Positions 62,749-64,000 of a DNA stretch of 64,000 nucleotides are shown piece by piece. Under the pieces are notes generated by a model. The model was not told the origin of the DNA, ran no database searches, and saw only the letters and a program-made list of their open reading frames with translations. Position numbers and translations under genes: made by a program. The stretch comes from Ureibacillus xyleni (lineage in GTDB: Bacteria > Bacillota > Bacilli > Bacillales_A > Planococcaceae): positions 1 to 64,000 of the forward strand of contig NZ_OBMQ01000009.1 in assembly GCF_900217795.1 (NCBI RefSeq), written 5' to 3'. Positions within the stretch are counted from its first letter, which is position 1. Each line of letters begins with the position of its first letter.

Positions 62749-63663
62749 ATGAAAATTCGTCCAAAACGATTACAAGCAGGAGATACGGTAGGTGTTGTAG
62801 CAATTTGTAGTCCGCTTGCAATGGATACACTTCCTGAAAAGATTACACTTTTAGAAGAACTTGGGCTCAACGTTAAAATTGGTAAAACAGTGGGACTTAC
62901 GGGCAAATTCTTATCAGGAACAGATGAAGAACGATTACAAGACTTGCATGAAATGATTGAAGATAAGGAAGTGAAAGGGATTTTTTGCTTGCGTGGTGGT
63001 TACGGTGCAGCTCGAATCGCTGATAAAATCGACTATCAGCTACTAACTGAAAATCCGAAAATTTTCTGGGGCTTTTCGGATGTTACTATTTTCCATAATG
63101 CATTTCAAAAGTATTCAAATATCGTAACTTTCCATGGGCCGATGTTGTCATCAGTAGTGGAGAAAAAACTAGCTGACTTTTCTAAAAGAATGTTTCATCA
63201 ATTATTTACGCCCTTTGAAATTCAGTATGATGAAAAAATTGCTCCTCTTCATACGATAGTGCCTGGAATAGTGCGTGGAGAATTAACCGGGGGAAATATG
63301 CACCGTTTATTGAGCACTATGGGAACAAAATTTGAATTTGATGCGAAAGATAAAATCATTTTATTTGAAGATACCGGAGAACCATTGCAAAAAATTGATG
63401 GTATGTTAAATCAATTGCGTATTGCGCGGAAATTGGAGCAGGCTGCCGGTTTTGTAATTGGAGATTTTGCCGAATTAGAAAAAGGTGCCCGTATTGAAGA
63501 TGTATGGGCAATTTTTGAAGAATACTTAAAACCTCTTAATAAACCAGCAGTAGCAGGATTTAAGATCGGACACTGTGAACCGAATATTGCTGTTCCATTA
63601 GGGGTAGATGTAATCCTCGATGCGGATACAAAACTGTTACGCATTTTACCTGGAGTAGAATAA
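62749..63663 (+). CDS. LD-carboxypeptidase (peptidase S66, MccF/LdcA family)
   Basis: 304 residues. S66 serine peptidases trim the D-Ala from tetrapeptides in cell wall recycling or, in the MccF branch, inactivate microcin C-like compounds. Signatures: RLQAGDTVGVVAICSPL, FCLRGGYGAARI (oxyanion region), WGFSDVTIFHNAF (nucleophile Ser; many family members have GYSD(I/V)T), GELTGGN, LFEDTGEP (catalytic Glu region) and FKIGHCEPN (catalytic His). ATG 62749 has GGAGGG 8 bp upstream; the frame extends upstream without a site. A -10 TACAAT-like ATGATACAAT lies at about 62711-62720. Confidence 0.88.
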   Translation: MKIRPKRLQAGDTVGVVAICSPLAMDTLPEKITLLEELGLNVKIGKTVGLTGKFLSGTDEERLQDLHEMIEDKEVKGIFCLRGGYGAARIADKIDYQLLTENPKIFWGFSDVTIFHNAFQKYSNIVTFHGPMLSSVVEKKLADFSKRMFHQLFTPFEIQYDEKIAPLHTIVPGIVRGELTGGNMHRLLSTMGTKFEFDAKDKIILFEDTGEPLQKIDGMLNQLRIARKLEQAAGFVIGDFAELEKGARIEDVWAIFEEYLKPLNKPAVAGFKIGHCEPNIAVPLGVDVILDADTKLLRILPGVE

Positions 63664-63670
63664 ATAAAAA

Positions 63671-63705
63671 AGAAGCCGCTTCTACTTAAAGAGGCGGCTT
63701 CTTTA
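63671..63705 (+). terminator. Strong terminator of the LD-carboxypeptidase gene
   Basis: AGAAGCCGCTTC (63671-63682) pairs with GAGGCGGCTTCT (63691-63702), followed by T. Confidence 0.85.
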
Positions 63706-63899
63706 CATAACGTCTGTGAAAAATTAAGATCACTATTAAAAAGTTATATTGTATACGTTTACTATAGTTGGTTATTAGTCAAAAGTAACAAAGTAACAGG
63801 TAAATGGTAATCGGTTGACATATCAAATTATGCACGACAGGCAAAAAGTACAGACGTTATGCCTCGGTTTGGAGTCTCACCGCCCCGAGGATTATTTAT
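63706..63899. other. Gap before the right edge
   Basis: About 190 bp without a gene. A hairpin-capable segment lies at 63862-63890 (CCTCGG with CCGAGG, and an inner GGAGTCTC). It could be the terminator of the minus-strand gene at the edge, or part of a structured RNA. Nothing else is recognised. Confidence 0.35.
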
Positions 63900-64000
63900 T
63901 TAAAAGTAGTTCGAATCATCAAACTCAATTTCCACTTGATAATTTTTCGCGTTAATTAAGTTGGATAATCTATGAGCCTCTTTCTCTAGTTCATTTGCTC
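63900..64000 (-). CDS. C-terminal end of an unknown protein (cut by window edge)
   Basis: The minus strand is open from the window edge to TAA at 63900-63902, reading LEKEAHRLSNLINAKNYQVE then IEFDDSNYF. Only the last 32 residues are visible. No family can be named. It is reported because the frame is open to the edge and followed by a hairpin. Confidence 0.4.
   Translation of the reverse strand, partial: ANELEKEAHRLSNLINAKNYQVEIEFDDSNYF

Overview
This 64 kb window looks like the chromosome of a low-GC, Gram-positive, spore-former-related bacterium close to Lysinibacillus, Ureibacillus or Solibacillus (Planococcaceae/Caryophanaceae). The evidence is the AT-rich sequence, strong AGGAGG ribosome binding sites with frequent TTG and GTG starts, the content of the rRNA-linked tRNA cluster, a meso-diaminopimelate dehydrogenase, SLH-domain surface proteins, and close matches to Bacillus PaiA, ComP/ComA and UvsE type proteins. 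The genus is an inference.

Layout. (1) 1-1792: the 3' end of a 23S rRNA gene, a decayed 5S relic and 16 tRNA genes ending with tRNA-Leu(CAA). (2) 1773-18288: a 16.5 kb integrative element inserted in the 3' end of tRNA-Leu. A 22 bp direct repeat bounds it. It carries a tyrosine integrase, a DUF771 protein, an XRE regulator with a visible operator and a rolling-circle replication/relaxase-type protein. A damaged group II intron sits in it. Its cargo looks like conflict or defence genes: an orphan PD-(D/E)XK nuclease-like protein, a zinc-finger/nuclease-like/glycine-zipper protein facing an acidic protein, and an unrecognised three-gene operon that includes a TPR protein fused to a potassium-channel-like pore. 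(3) 18289-25316: a graveyard of relics (the left end of a second related element, an SLH gene end, a tail-collar-like fragment, an IS3 transposase piece) surrounding a 1668-residue cadherin/Ig-like repeat surface protein.

(4) 25317-38321: an unrecognised gene, an ABC exporter, then three tandem paralogous cytoplasmic PAS histidine kinases of ComP type, one ComA-like response regulator, and a MacA/MacB-type ABC efflux operon. The efflux operon promoter has five TGCGG boxes spaced 20-22 bp, resembling ComA half-sites, which links the two-component cluster to the exporter. A MarR-paiA operon with twin palindromic operators follows. (5) 38470-46745: a compact AddAB-like helicase/nuclease pair, divergent from a large unknown protein with a C-terminal membrane anchor. 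(6) 46813-64000: mostly housekeeping and envelope genes: DUF2935, SH3 protein, amino acid permease, LysE exporter, UvsE, a Fur-box-controlled siderophore uptake operon with an FhuF-like reductase, Ddh, a CPBP homologue, an SLH protein, an EamA transporter and an LD-carboxypeptidase.

The best candidates for undescribed biology are the TPR-channel/winged-helix-zinc-ribbon operon (14456-17123), the zinc/nuclease/glycine-zipper protein with its divergent partner (10486-13126), the kinase triplet in which two members have lost ATP-binding residues (28872-33415), and the AddAB-like locus with its divergent membrane protein (38470-46745). All functional claims here come from reading motifs by eye; no database search was run.
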